Positions 13,709 to 14,190 of a DNA stretch of 14,190 bases are shown in pieces. The DNA is taken from positions 1-14,190 of the forward strand of contig DCUZ01000062.1 in NCBI GenBank assembly GCA_002327305.1. Reading direction: 5' to 3'. Numbering within the stretch: position 1 is the stretch's first letter; the number at the start of each line of letters is the position of its first letter. The notes beneath the pieces were generated by a model. The model did no database searches. It saw only the letters and a program-made list of their open reading frames with translations, and was not told where the DNA came from. Origin of the DNA: Holophagales bacterium UBA2201 (GTDB taxonomy: Bacteria > Acidobacteriota > Thermoanaerobaculia > UBA2201). Made by a program: the position numbers and the translations under genes.

Positions 13709-14190
13709 ATGAGCAAATCGAAGACGGCGAAAAAACCGGCCTCAAAGCGGATCGACTTCAGCCCCATGCCCATCAGCGACCAGCAGGCGCTGATGAAACT
13801 GCGGGAGATCAAGGCGGAGTTGGAGCACAGCGGGAAGATGAGGAAGGTCGAGGCGGACAAGCGGGCCGTCTTGGCCAAATACGGCCCGGCCTTCGATATC
13901 GATAATCTTCAGAACCTCGATGGCGAGGTGTTCAAGTCCTTCCTCTACATCGAGAACAACAACCACTGGACTGGCCTCAACCGCAAGGGAGGGCGCGCGT
14001 GCGACAACCTGCCGAAACTGCGTAAGAACCTGCGGCTCTTCCTGGACGAATCCCGGCCCATCGCGCTGCGGGTGGATGAGGCGGTCCTGCATATCCCGGG
14101 GATGGGCAAGGCGCTCTCAACGGCCATCCTCATGGTGGCCCACCCCGACCGGTACGGGGTATGGATGCAGCGTCCAACAAAGAATGTCAC
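13709..14190 (+). CDS. hsdM-coupled protein with helix-hairpin-helix-like segment, 3' end outside window
   Basis: 160 codons are visible before the right edge. The ATG overlaps the hsdM stop as ATGA, so it is in the hsd operon and translationally coupled; the upstream GGAG (13700-13703) is a fair ribosome site. A basic N-terminus (SKSKTAKKPASKR) is followed by an amphipathic helix (~25-60), an FLYIENNNHWTGLNRKGGR segment (78-96), and then a leucine/arginine-rich helix. Next comes LHIPGMGKALSTAILMV (127-143), ending RYGVW, which resembles the helix-hairpin-helix plus tryptophan pattern of DNA-glycosylase-type folds (G-M-G at 131-133). A DNA-binding accessory role to the restriction system is an inference. 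It is not HsdS- or HsdR-like in the visible part. The last ~10 codons may be out of frame: another phase reads A-A-S-N-K-E-C-H after VW, suggesting a missing base near 14165. Confidence 0.75.
   Translation, partial: MSKSKTAKKPASKRIDFSPMPISDQQALMKLREIKAELEHSGKMRKVEADKRAVLAKYGPAFDIDNLQNLDGEVFKSFLYIENNNHWTGLNRKGGRACDNLPKLRKNLRLFLDESRPIALRVDEAVLHIPGMGKALSTAILMVAHPDRYGVWMQRPTKNV

Larger units (their letters stand above)
12267..13712 (+). pseudogene. hsdM: Type I restriction-modification methyltransferase HsdM, C-terminal catalytic fragment after a frameshift
   Basis: 481 residues if begun at the GTG at 12267; the true family frame begins at the frameshift near 12206. It holds the N6-adenine methyltransferase domain: SAM-binding D-G-A-C-G-T-G-G (corrected residue 227 onward) and catalytic N-P-P-Y (corrected 312-315), followed by MLFLANLLSKM and 'DWLEAIVALPLNMFYNTGIA'. 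The C-terminal part (Y-T-P-K-E-I-K-A-L to 'KPLRPLEEIRADILALEKE') is the extended tail of this HsdM subgroup; 'FYKPQPLRPL' is recognisable. Between KEIKAL and DPLKGLF two palindromic elements are translated in frame as VGAHGRAP and VGARHAAP. All catalytic residues are intact, so the gene would work if the indel is an artefact or is suppressed. The stop TGA overlaps the next start (ATGA). Confidence 0.92.

Noticed and set aside
1..14190. CRISPR array, tRNA, rRNA or insertion sequence
   Set aside because: I saw no regularly spaced direct repeats with unique spacers, no tRNA-like cloverleaf with a T-loop motif, no rRNA-like sequence and no transposase frame. The only dense repeats code for kelch blades.

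Overview
The window is GC-rich bacterial DNA. The strong coding frames are dense, with short intergenic gaps and several overlapping gene junctions. Gene content points to a Gram-negative-type environmental bacterium. A very large exported protein carries kelch, fibronectin-like and beta-helix domains of a kind common in Acidobacteriota, Planctomycetota and uncultured candidate phyla. Methionine is made by a cobalamin enzyme whose activation domain is a separate protein. The exact phylum is a guess; I lean weakly to an Acidobacteriota-like lineage.

Layout: (1) 1-4918, minus strand: the first 1,639 codons of a secreted protein that runs off the left edge. It has a signal peptide, an unnamed N-terminal domain, 14 kelch-type repeats, five fibronectin/Ig-like domains and the start of a right-handed beta-helix. 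(2) 4919-5185: a spacer of 267 bp with the promoter/RBS region of that gene. (3) 5186-10135, minus strand: a tight three-gene methionine operon. In transcription order it holds cobalamin-dependent methionine synthase core (metH, no activation domain), a stand-alone MetH activation-domain protein that starts at a TTG overlapping the metH stop, and a bifunctional homocysteine S-methyltransferase/methylenetetrahydrofolate reductase of the YitJ type. (4) 10136-10279: a divergent promoter region. (5) 10280-10687, plus strand: a DUF3597 protein. (6) 10785-11314, plus strand: an unrecognised 175-residue protein. (7) 11315-11659: a 345 bp non-coding stretch with inverted repeats and a sigma70-like promoter. 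(8) 11660-13712, plus strand: a type I restriction-modification methyltransferase (hsdM) broken by a one-base insertion near 12206 and carrying two REP-like palindromes in frame in its C-terminal part. (9) 13709-14190, plus strand: the start of a gene overlapping hsdM, with a helix-hairpin-helix-like segment, cut by the right edge.

How the genes work together: the three minus-strand met genes form a coherent unit. The reductase domain makes 5-methyl-tetrahydrofolate, MetH passes the methyl group through cobalamin to homocysteine, and the small activation protein presumably reductively remethylates inactive cob(II)alamin using S-adenosylmethionine. The right end is a defence island fragment (type I restriction-modification). 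As given, its hsdM reading frame is disrupted, so it is either a decayed allele or contains sequencing indels. The most interesting signals are the palindromic elements translated inside hsdM, the split and translationally coupled MetH, and promoter -10 boxes placed so close to start codons that leaderless mRNAs are implied.
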